14,218 nucleotides of DNA, from assembly GCF_000496755.2 (NCBI RefSeq), contig NZ_AYKS02000083.1:1-14218 (forward strand), read 5' to 3'. The translations under genes and the position numbers were made by a program. The notes under the pieces are model-generated. The model did not search any database and was not told the DNA's origin. It was given only the letters and a program-made list of their open reading frames with translations. Positions 1 through 8,369 of the stretch are shown piece after piece. The first letter of the stretch is position 1. Each line of letters starts with the position of its first letter. Source of the DNA: Serratia sp. DD3 (GTDB lineage Bacteria; Pseudomonadota; Gammaproteobacteria; Enterobacterales; Enterobacteriaceae).

Positions 1-551
1 GTGCCCAGCAGCGCCAAAAAGCGCGAGATGGGGGTCGCCACATGCGCTGCGGTACCGGGTATCCCCAGCCCCACCAACCCCAACAGGCACTGGGAGGTCG
101 CGTCGCTGCCACCCGGTTCAAAGGTGGCCGGGTAGGCATATTTACGCCAGATACGGTAATACTGGGTGGTGATCCGGTGGCTGAAAATATCAAGAAACGA
201 CATCGTCGCCTCATAGCCTTCCCGCCGTTGGGCAATATCATCCAGATAGTGGCTTGGCAACGGGGAATCGACACCGTACATCCCCAGAAAGGTGGTGCGA
301 ACCGTCGGCGGGTTTTCCGGATGGTCTTCGTCAGTCTCCACCGTTTTCAGGGTGCTGACCGGGAAGCCCATCCCCGGCCAGGGCCGAAAACGGACGGGAT
401 CATCGGCCGGATGGCTGGTGCTCCCCAGCCTGGGGCCCCCTGGGTTCTCCTGCTCCAGCAACTGGCAGAAGCGGTAAAAATTGGCCCGCCAGATATCTTT
501 GTTAAGCAGTAATGTCAGCCCGGTACGTGCTGGCTGTGATTCTCGCGCCAT
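1..551 (-). CDS. tssG: TssG, T6SS baseplate protein (N-terminal 183 codons, cut by window edge)
   Basis: TssG (ImpH/VasB family) forms the T6SS baseplate wedge with TssF, TssE and TssK in the cytoplasm. Translating from the ATG at 551 gives a protein starting MARESQPARTG, followed by the family's N-terminal signature: an aromatic-rich helix (WRANFYRFCQLLEQ), then RLG, a DPVRFRP segment, FPVSTL, and later FLGMYGVDSPLPSHY and FLDIFSHR. The family is usually about 330-360 residues, so roughly half is present and the rest lies beyond position 1. The start lies inside the end of tssF, overlapping it by 37 bases in another frame. Only a weak purine-rich stretch precedes it, so translation is probably coupled to tssF. 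No frameshift or stop is visible in the part present. Confidence 0.93.
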   Translation of the reverse strand, partial: MARESQPARTGLTLLLNKDIWRANFYRFCQLLEQENPGGPRLGSTSHPADDPVRFRPWPGMGFPVSTLKTVETDEDHPENPPTVRTTFLGMYGVDSPLPSHYLDDIAQRREGYEATMSFLDIFSHRITTQYYRIWRKYAYPATFEPGGSDATSQCLLGLVGLGIPGTAAHVATPISRFLALLG

Positions 552-2284
552 CTCAGTCTTTTCCCTGTCGGTTGCAGTACCAGTGTTAACTGGTTGAACA
601 GATGAATATCGGCATAGAGTGCAAAGAAGCGGTGCAGCATCTCGCCAAACAGATTGATATCCCCCTCGCCGGCAAAGTTATCCGCGTTCAAGGTGACTTC
701 AATATCGACGCCCCGCAGCATAAACCCCCGCTCAAAACGGCGGATCAGCGTGTGTTTTACCGCCACAATGGCATCCAGACGGCGGCGGTTCATCTCATCA
801 TCGCTCCAGTCATACAGTGCCAGGGTGCCGCGCAGCACCTCCGGGTTATCCATCATGCTGAGGAAGTTGGAGCCCAGGTGGCTCATCACCCGCCAGTGAA
901 AACGGTCATTAGCCGGGGGATAGAGCGGCATGGTCGGCGCAGACAGATTCAACACCTTGACCGGGACCTTACCCGCCTTGACCACCCGATCCAGCAAGGT
1001 ACTTTCCAACGCTTTGCGCGGAAGCTGGCCGTTGGTGCCGGTGATACGCATGGAGAGTGATTCAGGTTTCTCGCTCAGTTGGTCGATTTCAAAAGAACGC
1101 CCACCGAGGATCAGCCAGGTGTCATACATGCCAGAAGCCCCGCGCTTGACCCGGGTGTGGTAATAACGCTCCGGCGCATCGTGGCGCATCATCCCCCCCC
1201 GGTGACGAAAGCTGGTAAACGGCACATAGGGGTGTTTGCCATTTTTTACCGCCCCGTGGATATCATCGACACTGTAGATTTCGGTGTGCCCATCCTGCAG
1301 GCGCAACGGGCGCAACAGATATTCACTGTCCAGCGGGTTGAGCGTCAGCGGGTCGGCCTCCAGGGTAAACAGGTTGATCACCGGCGCACAGTGCAGGCGG
1401 AAGTTTTCTGTTTCAAATGGCAGGTCCGGTGACCAAGTTTCACTGAGCACAATGTCGATTTCAAACCCGTTACTGTCCGGGGTTAAACCGATACGCTCCA
1501 GGCCATGCAACTCGACAAACATGAACTTCGGCCGGAAGCTGAAATACTCCAGCAACAACTGGTAGCCACTGAACGCCGTATCCCCTTTCTGCCACAGTCG
1601 GTCATGGTCATCAAACCCCATCGGTTTGCACCAGCCATCAAACTTCAGGCGTTCACCGCGCAAACCGGCATGACGGACATACATGGCATGAACACAACGG
1701 GTCAGCGCCAAATGCAATGCGGAACTGATGGGGCTGTCGGCATTAAGATAAATGACCACTTTATCCAGCCCCACCTTGCTCCAGTCCACCTTTTCTGCAC
1801 ACTCAAAACGCAAGCGAATAGCGGAACGGCCATCGGTTTCGGTCTGCAGGCGGGCATCCGCCAGATGCAGGGGCTGCAACGCCACTTCACGGGTGGTCTG
1901 GTACTGGCAAGCGGTTTTTTGCGGCCCCACCGGGCGGGAAAGCACCGAGAAACTGGCAGGCAGGGACTCTGCCTGGCGCAGACCTCGCCAGTCGGGGGAA
2001 AATTCAACAATCGCCAACGACGGAATGGTGCGCATATAGTGCGGCCACAGCAAGCTCACCAACCCTTCGGTCAGTTCTGGCAGGTCATCATCAAGTTTTT
2101 CACGCAGGCGCCCCATCAGGAAGGCGAAGCCTTCAAACAAGCGCTCAACATAAGGGTCCCGTGCTCCGGGTTTATCCAGGTTGAGCATTGCCGCCCGGTC
2201 CGGATGGGCACGGGCAAATTCTTTACCTGCCTCACGCAGATAGCGCATTTCGGCATCAAAATAGCGCAGGGTTAAATCATCCAT
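515..2284 (-). CDS. tssF: TssF, T6SS baseplate protein
   Basis: TssF (ImpG/VasA family) is the large wedge protein of the T6SS baseplate and contacts TssG, TssK and the spike. The 589-residue product matches the family length (about 580-620). It opens with the diagnostic N-terminus (LRYFDAEMRYLREAGKEFA), then HPDRAAMLNL, DPYVERLFEGFAFL and the LLWPHYMRTIPS segment around residues 80-95. Later family landmarks include FELHGLERI-like text (VELHGLERIG), LLRPLRLQDGH and the RHRGGMM stretch. The ATG at 2284 is preceded by AGGA about nine bases upstream. The 3' end overlaps tssG. The coding strand carries a run of eight G (1193-1200) within the RHRGG motif, but the frame is intact. The gene directly upstream, where tssA is expected, is reduced to a remnant. 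Confidence 0.97.
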   Translation of the reverse strand: MDDLTLRYFDAEMRYLREAGKEFARAHPDRAAMLNLDKPGARDPYVERLFEGFAFLMGRLREKLDDDLPELTEGLVSLLWPHYMRTIPSLAIVEFSPDWRGLRQAESLPASFSVLSRPVGPQKTACQYQTTREVALQPLHLADARLQTETDGRSAIRLRFECAEKVDWSKVGLDKVVIYLNADSPISSALHLALTRCVHAMYVRHAGLRGERLKFDGWCKPMGFDDHDRLWQKGDTAFSGYQLLLEYFSFRPKFMFVELHGLERIGLTPDSNGFEIDIVLSETWSPDLPFETENFRLHCAPVINLFTLEADPLTLNPLDSEYLLRPLRLQDGHTEIYSVDDIHGAVKNGKHPYVPFTSFRHRGGMMRHDAPERYYHTRVKRGASGMYDTWLILGGRSFEIDQLSEKPESLSMRITGTNGQLPRKALESTLLDRVVKAGKVPVKVLNLSAPTMPLYPPANDRFHWRVMSHLGSNFLSMMDNPEVLRGTLALYDWSDDEMNRRRLDAIVAVKHTLIRRFERGFMLRGVDIEVTLNADNFAGEGDINLFGEMLHRFFALYADIHLFNQLTLVLQPTGKRLRWRENHSQHVPG

Positions 2285-2316
2285 GCACAGAGTTCCTGAG
2301 AGTATTCAGAGAAAAA

Positions 2317-2466
2317 TCAGCCACAGCGAACCATGGCACGAGTCGTGTCAATGGCAATAAGCCCTGCCATCAGGGCATCCATTTCCGGCAGTAGACGCGC
2401 TTTATCCGCCTCACGGCGGCGCGCCTGTACGTCAAACAATAAGGTGGGTGACCAACACGGTGTTAC
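2317..2466 (-). pseudogene. C-terminal remnant of a probable tssA
   Basis: Between the tssM stop (2465-2463) and the tssF start there is a 49-codon open stretch ending in TGA at 2319-2317. It has no credible start codon or ribosome binding site and is closed upstream by a stop at 2469-2467. It reads as coding-like, arginine- and leucine-rich sequence (W-S-P-T-L-L-F-D-V-Q, then ARRREADKARLLPEMDALM), ending ...AIDTTRAMVRCG. In sci-1-like clusters tssA (ImpA/VasJ family, the baseplate and sheath-tail organiser) sits between tssM and tssF, and TssA proteins commonly end in a leucine-rich helix with an L-x-x-[LI]-D-x-x-x-A-[LM] pattern. I infer that about nine tenths of tssA was deleted, with the left junction within a few bases of the tssM stop. 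The identity rests on position and tail pattern. It could be the end of another T6SS gene. Confidence 0.5.
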
Positions 2467-5400
2467 TCAGTGCCGGCAACACTGCCCTCACCTGCAGGGC
2501 TGGCCTCAACGTTAAATATCGCGGTTGGCAGTTCAAACCCCTGAAGTTTTAACAGGCTCAACGGGCCCTCCCCCAACTCGCTGCGAATAATAAACTTCAG
2601 TGAGTTGCCATCCGGGGTTTTCCACACCAGTTGGGCTCGGCTGCCATCCAGGGGCGTGACGGTCGCTTTGTCCAGCAAACGCATGAACCCCCAGTTGCCC
2701 TGGTTATTGGCATAAAGCTGCATACCGGTGTTCACGCTACGCCAACTGAGGTTGACGCCGGGATAATAGGTGTTGCCTGGCCAGACAAAACTCTGCCAGC
2801 TTTCCATCTGGTTAAAGAAATCCAGGCTCTGTTCATCCAGTATCATTTGCATACGCGCCACATCCTCGGAGGGGCGCGCCATCAATTCAAAATGAATGCC
2901 TGCCTCACCCTGAGCGAACACAATGTCTGAAATTTCAGCCAGTTTATTGATGGCATTGATAAATTCAGGGTTCACCTGCATCCCCTGGCTGGCGACCGGA
3001 TCCACCACCCAGCGGTTACCTTCCTGGTGTAAAATGCCACCCAGGTTGCTTTTCAGGAAGGTGCTGATACGGCCCGAGTCCCCACGCAGAAACTGCGCCA
3101 ACAGCGGCAAGGAAGCATCGCTGCCGGTGGCTTTGAACGGATAGCGCCCGGAAAAGGCTTTGTTCCACTGCTCGACAATGGTGGACTGCCAGCGGGTGTT
3201 GAGGCTGCTGGCGGCCGGGGACAACACTTGACGCCAGGCCAGATCCAGCGGTTGCACAAACAGTGACTGACCAAAACCACTCCACTCCTGCCCCAGGCTG
3301 GCGGCCACCAGGCTGCCGTAGTCGCGGGTGTCGGTTAAATCAATGGCTTTCCCCTGAAACACCGTCTGCGCCAGCATTTGCGCCATCGCCTGCGGATCCG
3401 GCGCACTGGTCACCTGCTGGAGTTTGAGGCGCACCTGAGTCACGCGGGCCAACCATGACTGGAAACTCAGGTTACCGTTGCTGCCCGTGCCATCTTTGCC
3501 TTCCATCAACCCCAGTAGCGGGCCAAACACCCCATCCAGCGGGCCCTTCGGCCCTTGTGCCTGTTCAATAAACTGCTGGGTGCTTTTTTTCGTGCCGACC
3601 AGCTTTTTCGCCGAGTCCACCAGGGAATCCGCCAGCGCCTCGCTCTTCTGCCCGGTTTTCCCCTGCCACGCCAGGGTATTCATCAGCGCAACCAGCGGTG
3701 ACTGACGCACATCCGCCAGCAGGTTGAGCTGGGCAATCGCTTCCGACAAGGAGGTGGCTTCGTGCCACTGGATGGTATTGATCATATTCAGCCAGGCATT
3801 ACCGAAGTCGGTAAAGTAGCGCTCAGTCAGGCGGGCTTTCAGCGCATCCGGTGAAATGTCACTGCCCGGCTGATGGGTTTTGTCTGTCAGCACCCAGTCA
3901 ATTTCATCACGACGGTTTTTCACCACCTGATCAATCGCCCCTTTTACCTGTTCTTCCCAGGCCTGGCGGGTAAACATGCCAGGGACCACTTCTTCGGTGC
4001 TGAACAGGGTAGCGGCATCGGTATCCCCGGTCATATCCTCCAGCCGCAGGTCCGGCCAGTTGCTGGCGATACGTTTGAGCATATCCTGATACAACCCGGA
4101 CTCCGCGTTACGCTGACCAATCTGCTTGAGCAGGATCTGGCGCACGGTGTTGACCAGTTCCGTATCCAGCTTGATTTTCCACTCGGGATGGGTGGGCAGG
4201 TTTTGTGCCCAGAAGCCAAGTAGTTTCGGGGCCAGCTCCTGCCAGGTTCCCTGCGCCACATCCTGCCGCTGCGGCCATTCAATCAGTATGTTTTTGGCCA
4301 GCCAGTCGGCATCTGCCTTATCCGGGCGGGACAACATCAAGTACCCTTTCAGCAGGTTGTAGGCCCGTTGCGTGCCCTGGGTTCGGTCATCGCTGGCGGG
4401 CGGCAATTGAATAAAGGCAATCAGTTGCTGCTTGAGATGTTCAGCGGTGGCATCACGCATCAACTGCGTGTTATTGCGGGTGTACAGTGGCCAAAGGGCC
4501 GCCAGGGTTTGACTGTCCTGATTGAGGCCAAAGCGGGTATACCAGGGTGCCCCGGTGGTTTCACGGTATTGCAGACGGGCAATGGCCTGTTGCAGCACCA
4601 GTTGGTTACGCAAGCGCTCTGCCAGCGGCTGCTTGATATCCGCAGCAAGACGGGCAGTTTCTTGCGCCTGATAAATTTGCGAACGGTTGATGGTAAGGGA
4701 CAGCAACGTTCCTGCCCCCCACAACACCGCCAGCGTCAGCAACAGCAACCGCAGCCCCTGCAACCAATCGAAGGTCAGTTTTTTGGCCGTGGCCAACTGG
4801 CTGTCCTGCTCCAGAGGTTGCCAGGCTGGGCTGCTCAGGCGCACATGGGGCGCGGTGTTGGCTTTCTCCTGTGCCGGGCTCACCATGATGCCCCGTAACC
4901 GATAGGGGGCCGGGCCTTGCATCAGGCTATTGAGCAAGGTGGTCAATTTACCTTTCAGCTCCCCCTGCAAACGGGAAGAGAGCCGTAACAACCAGCCATG
5001 GCGGGTATCCTGCAACAGGTGCGCCATCCCCACCTGGCGTAAACGCGGGATCAGTGCTGATAGCGAGGCCAACACATTATCCGGGGTGGTTCCGGTGCCA
5101 AACAGCGCCCCCACTGGGGCCATATCACCGCCTTGCTGTGAACCATATTCCTTATCGGCCAGCCACAACCACACCGGTGCCTGCCAGCCCAACAGCCTGT
5201 CTGCCTTTTGGCGGCTGCGCAGCAGCGCATCCCGCTCGGCGTCAGACGGTAACGCATTGAGGTTCATCACCTGAACGATGCCATCCAGTGGACGACGTGG
5301 ACGCACCTGTTGCAATGCCATCAGGAAAGTGTCATCCGGGGGTAACAAGGCATCCCCGGCGTGGATCAACACCATGCCGTCGCTCTCCTGCCAGCCATCA

Positions 5401-5840
5401 CTCACCAGCCCGGGAACCGCTTTTTCAATATCGTTCTCGCTGCCCTGGACCAACAGGATACGCACCTTGTGCTGCCAGCGGCGACCATAGCGCAATTGCA
5501 GATGCTCAGTAAGTGACTCGGGGGATAATGCCCCAGCCATGCCTTGCGCATCGAGGATCAGGGGGATTTCGCCCGGCGCGGCTAACTGCTGGCTTTTCCT
5601 GAACGCGAGCTGTACCCCTGCGCGCCCGGCTCTCTCGAACCCGCGCTCGATAAGCCACCCCAGCAAGATAAATGCCGTGATCACTGACAGACAAACGAAT
5701 AACAGCCGACCATTATTCAATGGCCCGATCCCTGTCCAGTCAGCCATTTTTTCAGGCCAGGCTAAAAATAAGCAGGCAATAAGGGTGGTCAAGAAAACCA
5801 GTACCACCACAATCGCCCCAATCAGTGTTTTTACTTTCAC
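2463..5840 (-). CDS. tssM: TssM (IcmF family), T6SS membrane-complex protein
   Basis: TssM spans the inner membrane and periplasm and, with TssJ and TssL, anchors the T6SS to the envelope. The 1125-residue product has the family layout: two N-terminal transmembrane helices (about residues 5-27 and 46-64), a cytoplasmic domain (about 70-355), a third helix (about 361-382, GLRLLLLTLAVLWGAGTLL) and a long periplasmic part. The periplasmic part ends in the conserved C-terminal region (ESWQSFVWPGNTYYPG, then GSRAQLVWKTPDG and GPLSLLKLQGFELP). Where many homologues carry a Walker A loop, around residue 130, the sequence reads VQGSENDIEK with no GK[ST], so nucleotide binding there is not expected. 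The start is GTG, in a GTGA overlap with the stop of the upstream membrane protein, which implies coupled translation. The reading frame is complete and its end is followed at once by the tssA remnant. Confidence 0.97.
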   Translation of the reverse strand: MKVKTLIGAIVVVLVFLTTLIACLFLAWPEKMADWTGIGPLNNGRLLFVCLSVITAFILLGWLIERGFERAGRAGVQLAFRKSQQLAAPGEIPLILDAQGMAGALSPESLTEHLQLRYGRRWQHKVRILLVQGSENDIEKAVPGLVSDGWQESDGMVLIHAGDALLPPDDTFLMALQQVRPRRPLDGIVQVMNLNALPSDAERDALLRSRQKADRLLGWQAPVWLWLADKEYGSQQGGDMAPVGALFGTGTTPDNVLASLSALIPRLRQVGMAHLLQDTRHGWLLRLSSRLQGELKGKLTTLLNSLMQGPAPYRLRGIMVSPAQEKANTAPHVRLSSPAWQPLEQDSQLATAKKLTFDWLQGLRLLLLTLAVLWGAGTLLSLTINRSQIYQAQETARLAADIKQPLAERLRNQLVLQQAIARLQYRETTGAPWYTRFGLNQDSQTLAALWPLYTRNNTQLMRDATAEHLKQQLIAFIQLPPASDDRTQGTQRAYNLLKGYLMLSRPDKADADWLAKNILIEWPQRQDVAQGTWQELAPKLLGFWAQNLPTHPEWKIKLDTELVNTVRQILLKQIGQRNAESGLYQDMLKRIASNWPDLRLEDMTGDTDAATLFSTEEVVPGMFTRQAWEEQVKGAIDQVVKNRRDEIDWVLTDKTHQPGSDISPDALKARLTERYFTDFGNAWLNMINTIQWHEATSLSEAIAQLNLLADVRQSPLVALMNTLAWQGKTGQKSEALADSLVDSAKKLVGTKKSTQQFIEQAQGPKGPLDGVFGPLLGLMEGKDGTGSNGNLSFQSWLARVTQVRLKLQQVTSAPDPQAMAQMLAQTVFQGKAIDLTDTRDYGSLVAASLGQEWSGFGQSLFVQPLDLAWRQVLSPAASSLNTRWQSTIVEQWNKAFSGRYPFKATGSDASLPLLAQFLRGDSGRISTFLKSNLGGILHQEGNRWVVDPVASQGMQVNPEFINAINKLAEISDIVFAQGEAGIHFELMARPSEDVARMQMILDEQSLDFFNQMESWQSFVWPGNTYYPGVNLSWRSVNTGMQLYANNQGNWGFMRLLDKATVTPLDGSRAQLVWKTPDGNSLKFIIRSELGEGPLSLLKLQGFELPTAIFNVEASPAGEGSVAGTE

Positions 5841-7039
5841 AATAGATCCCGCTTTATTCCTGTACTATCGCCAGTTGTGATACCGACAATCCAGATTTCA
5901 TCTGTGCCCGTTTCAGCCGCAACCACTTGAGAGCCACCCAGTGGTGCCTGTGTTGCGGCAAGCGTAATGGCCAGCCAGGGTGCCACTATGCCGGTATAGC
6001 CGGTGGTTTGATCAATATCTCGGTTATCTTCCGTCCTGTTCAGTGCCAGCTGGTTCTCCTCACAGGCCAAGGCCCATTCCCCCCCTTGTGCCACTGCCTG
6101 CCCGGTGGTCCAAACGCCCTTCACTGCCGCTGCCGGGAGGTGGCACCACAGCAGCGCGCGGTCAAGGATTTTTGCCAACGAAGCGGGGCTGCCTTTTTCA
6201 GGGCGATGCAAGCGAACCGCATCAGGAAAACCGGGATGATGGCGGTTTAACAGCAACTGGTAGCTAATGGCTTCACCCTCACCTTCTTGTGGCGTTGCGC
6301 GAACCACGGCACTGACCACCACCAGGATGGCGGGGGTTTTCCAGGCCTCATCCAGCCAGCGGTCGAACGCCGCTAAACCCTGGCGACGATATCGCCGACA
6401 GGGCCGACCGGTTTGCGACACCAGTATTGGCAGAACACGTTCATCCACATCCGGGATACCCGCCACCTCAGCATTCACCAACAGCCAGCAGGGAACATCG
6501 GCGGGGATTTCAGCCAGCATCGGCTTGAGGCGGCTGGCAATGGTGTTTATTGCCCGCTCAAAATCATCCACCCGCCGATTGTCATCAAACCCGGCCAGGC
6601 GAGCGTGGCGCAGTGGCACACTACCCTGCCGGGGTAACTGCACCGCTAACGCGGTGGCCGCTTCAACCGCATTGAGTAATTTATCTGCCCCACTGCCCAG
6701 TTGCGTGGTTACCCCGGCATGGAGCAACCAGGCAAAGCGCTGACCCCGGCGGGTTTCCTGCTCCAGTAACTGGGCTCTTTCCCGATCCCAGGAGGCCGCC
6801 CACACCTGGTCGCATTTATAGCCAAAGCGCCGAATGCCGAACAGTAGCCCCCACAGGCAGAATGGCACCCCTAATGCCATAAACCAGAATATCAGCCCTT
6901 CCCGCGCCTCACGCCAGAACCAGAATGTCAGCCCGCTACCGACCACCATGATGACGACTAACAGCCATAACCAACGGCGGATATGGGGGCGTTTTATGTT
7001 GGGGGCCACATCAGGAATAGCATCCAGATAAACAGGCAT
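5837..7039 (-). CDS. T6SS-associated inner-membrane protein of unknown function
   Basis: A 400-residue protein that I do not recognise as one of the thirteen core Tss proteins. Two hydrophobic helices sit close together at residues 23-42 (WLWLLVVIMVVGSGLTFWFW) and 48-68 (GLIFWFMALGVPFCLWGLLFG), separated by a five-residue charged turn, so a hairpin anchor is likely. The remaining ~330 residues have no further clear membrane segment. They contain an FDDNRRVDDFERAIN stretch and a Gly/Ala-rich C-terminus (ITLAATQAPLGGSQVVAAETG). I chose the ATG at 7039 because it lies two bases after the PAAR stop and follows a GGTGGGA ribosome binding site; the longer frame starting at 7096 would lie inside the PAAR gene. 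The stop overlaps the tssM GTG (GTGA). This position implies co-expression with TssM and perhaps a role in the membrane complex, but that is inference. Confidence 0.8.
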   Translation of the reverse strand: MPVYLDAIPDVAPNIKRPHIRRWLWLLVVIMVVGSGLTFWFWREAREGLIFWFMALGVPFCLWGLLFGIRRFGYKCDQVWAASWDRERAQLLEQETRRGQRFAWLLHAGVTTQLGSGADKLLNAVEAATALAVQLPRQGSVPLRHARLAGFDDNRRVDDFERAINTIASRLKPMLAEIPADVPCWLLVNAEVAGIPDVDERVLPILVSQTGRPCRRYRRQGLAAFDRWLDEAWKTPAILVVVSAVVRATPQEGEGEAISYQLLLNRHHPGFPDAVRLHRPEKGSPASLAKILDRALLWCHLPAAAVKGVWTTGQAVAQGGEWALACEENQLALNRTEDNRDIDQTTGYTGIVAPWLAITLAATQAPLGGSQVVAAETGTDEIWIVGITTGDSTGIKRDLL

Positions 7040-7041
7040 CG

Positions 7042-7305
7042 TTATCCCACCTTGGCCACAGAGAACGAACTGATCAACGTGCAGCCACAGCCACATTTAT
7101 GCCCATGAAAGGCGACCGGTATCCCGTTATCCAAATAATTTGGGTTACCTTCAATAATGGTGGTTGGGCCGTGCCCATCTTTAGGGCAGGAAACCTGATC
7201 CCCTTTACGGGCCACACCGATGCCACCGAATTTCATAGTGGCAGAGCCGGTTAAAACAGCGCCCCCATGGGTGGTTTTATCGCCGATACGAACAATTTGC
7301 TGCAT
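7042..7305 (-). CDS. PAAR-domain protein, T6SS spike tip
   Basis: An 87-residue stand-alone PAAR protein. PAAR proteins form the sharp cone that caps the VgrG trimer and can carry effectors. It starts IVRIGDKTTHGGAVLTGS, continues with FGGIGVARKGDQVSCPKDGHGPTTI-type text (residues about 27-50), then an FHGHKCGCGC segment. The metal ligands of the family, two His and one or two Cys, are all plausible here: His14, Cys40, His69/His71 and Cys73 or Cys75. There is no N- or C-terminal extension, so it is not itself a fused effector. The ATG at 7305 is preceded by a strong GGGGGA site with a seven-base spacer. It lies between the cargo genes and the structural genes, and its composition matches the structural genes more than the AT-rich cargo. 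Confidence 0.95.
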   Translation of the reverse strand: MQQIVRIGDKTTHGGAVLTGSATMKFGGIGVARKGDQVSCPKDGHGPTTIIEGNPNYLDNGIPVAFHGHKCGCGCTLISSFSVAKVG

Positions 7306-7499
7306 AGATTATTCCCCCATTATTCAAACGCCGACTGACTGTCATCGCTTTGTTTTTAATTGATGACTAATGATGTGGTTAAAGGTATTTAAATCGCTCT
7401 TTCGTTTTATTGATAAGGTACTGCCGGCTGATATTTAAAGAGTCTTATCGATTTAGAGATATTATTGCTGGGTAAGATCAAATGACATATCAATGGAAG
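7306..7499 (-). other. Non-coding gap between cargo genes and PAAR
   Basis: About 190 AT-rich bases without a credible gene on either strand. The minus strand carries the PAAR ribosome binding site at its left end. A six-base inverted repeat (GTCATC at 7341-7346 and GATGAC at 7362-7367) lies within it. I see no GC-rich stem followed by a T-run, so no clear terminator closes the cargo operon. I also see no promoter with two good boxes, although the length of the gap suggests that PAAR and the structural genes may have their own transcription start here. Confidence 0.5.
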
Positions 7500-8327
7500 T
7501 TACTCTGTTTTTTGTGTTCTGTTTTTTGCTAATTTAAATGTTAAGGCCATTTTCCCCAACGTGTAAGTGATGTTGTCTTTGGTGCTATCAGCCTTAATCC
7601 CCTCATAAGCCTTAAGAATATCACTCAATGTATCGCCCACTTTAATGCCACGTATCGTGTTATATTTGGGCGATGTCAATGATATTGACGCTATGATATA
7701 GTCATCATCAATATCCCATAGCCTCTCATGGTACCCCACATTAGAGGAGGTTATTGCTATATTGCTGTACTCATGAGAATTGAATTTATCCAAGCCGCCA
7801 TTGGCATTTGGAAAGTCACCTATATACCCATGATATAGCTCTTTTTCCTTTGATAATACTTGACTCTGTGAAAATGAGCTACCTAACCCCACCCAATCCT
7901 GGTGGTCAACAACAATAAAATCAGTAATATTGAGGCGTTTTTTTACGGTATTATTCGCAAGTGGGGAAAGCGCTTGTATCTCAGCACTGTTAACCCATCC
8001 TTTGACTTCTTTGCCATTTATTGTGATGTAATTTACATAGGTGAACCCCTGGTGTATTTTATACGCGTAGAGGTAATCACCTAAAACCAGAAACATTTCG
8101 TCTTGTTTACATCCTTCATCAGGCGCGGAATAAAAAAAGACTTTGCTTTTATTCGCCACTGCAAAGGGAACGGCAGGGATATTGCTTTCTCCATTTATGG
8201 TATCATTCTTTGCTAAATCTTGTACTCTCGAACATTTATCACTATCAGCTAGTACAATGTTAGTGTTTAACAGGACCAATAAAAAAAATAGTGAATAATT
8301 TTTACCAAGAATACGTGAGAATTTCAT
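7500..8327 (-). CDS. Exported SH3-like candidate immunity protein, second paralogue
   Basis: A 275-residue protein with a clear Sec signal peptide: hydrophobic core at residues 12-26 and a likely cleavage after Ala27 (VLA/DS), so it should act in the periplasm. Residues about 62-112 look like a bacterial SH3-type domain (FFYSAPDEGCK through to VKGWVN). Residues 226-266 hold a second small domain (RGIKVGDTLSDILKAYEG, then ITYTLGKMALTFKL) whose G-I-x-[VI]-G-D-[ST] opening resembles BamE/DUF4309-like folds. It is paralogous to the adjacent 292-residue protein over both domains. The two lie 42 bases apart, downstream of a peptidoglycan-degrading effector. By position and export they are probable immunity proteins, perhaps against the glucosaminidase domain. 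Composition is very AT-rich. The ribosome binding site is weak, so expression may depend on readthrough from upstream. Confidence 0.75.
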   Translation of the reverse strand: MKFSRILGKNYSLFFLLVLLNTNIVLADSDKCSRVQDLAKNDTINGESNIPAVPFAVANKSKVFFYSAPDEGCKQDEMFLVLGDYLYAYKIHQGFTYVNYITINGKEVKGWVNSAEIQALSPLANNTVKKRLNITDFIVVDHQDWVGLGSSFSQSQVLSKEKELYHGYIGDFPNANGGLDKFNSHEYSNIAITSSNVGYHERLWDIDDDYIIASISLTSPKYNTIRGIKVGDTLSDILKAYEGIKADSTKDNITYTLGKMALTFKLAKNRTQKTE

Positions 8328-8369
8328 TTTTTATATCCATTCATGCTGGATTGCCATGTCAACTCGATA

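Noticed and set aside
1505..2275. 256-codon open frame on the plus strand opposite tssF
   Set aside because: It lies entirely antisense to a well-supported tssF, has no recognisable domains and an amino-acid mix typical of a reverse frame of a GC-rich gene.
4368..4898. 176-codon plus-strand frame inside tssM
   Set aside because: It is a shadow of tssM: Gln/Arg/Gly-rich without domain signals.
7040..7096. Upstream ATG (7096) as start of the membrane protein
   Set aside because: It would add 19 residues read from within the PAAR gene. The ATG at 7039 has a ribosome binding site and the natural two-base spacing.
7341..7367. Inverted repeat before PAAR as a terminator
   Set aside because: The stem is six bases with a 15-base spacer, AT-rich, and has no T-run after it on the minus strand.
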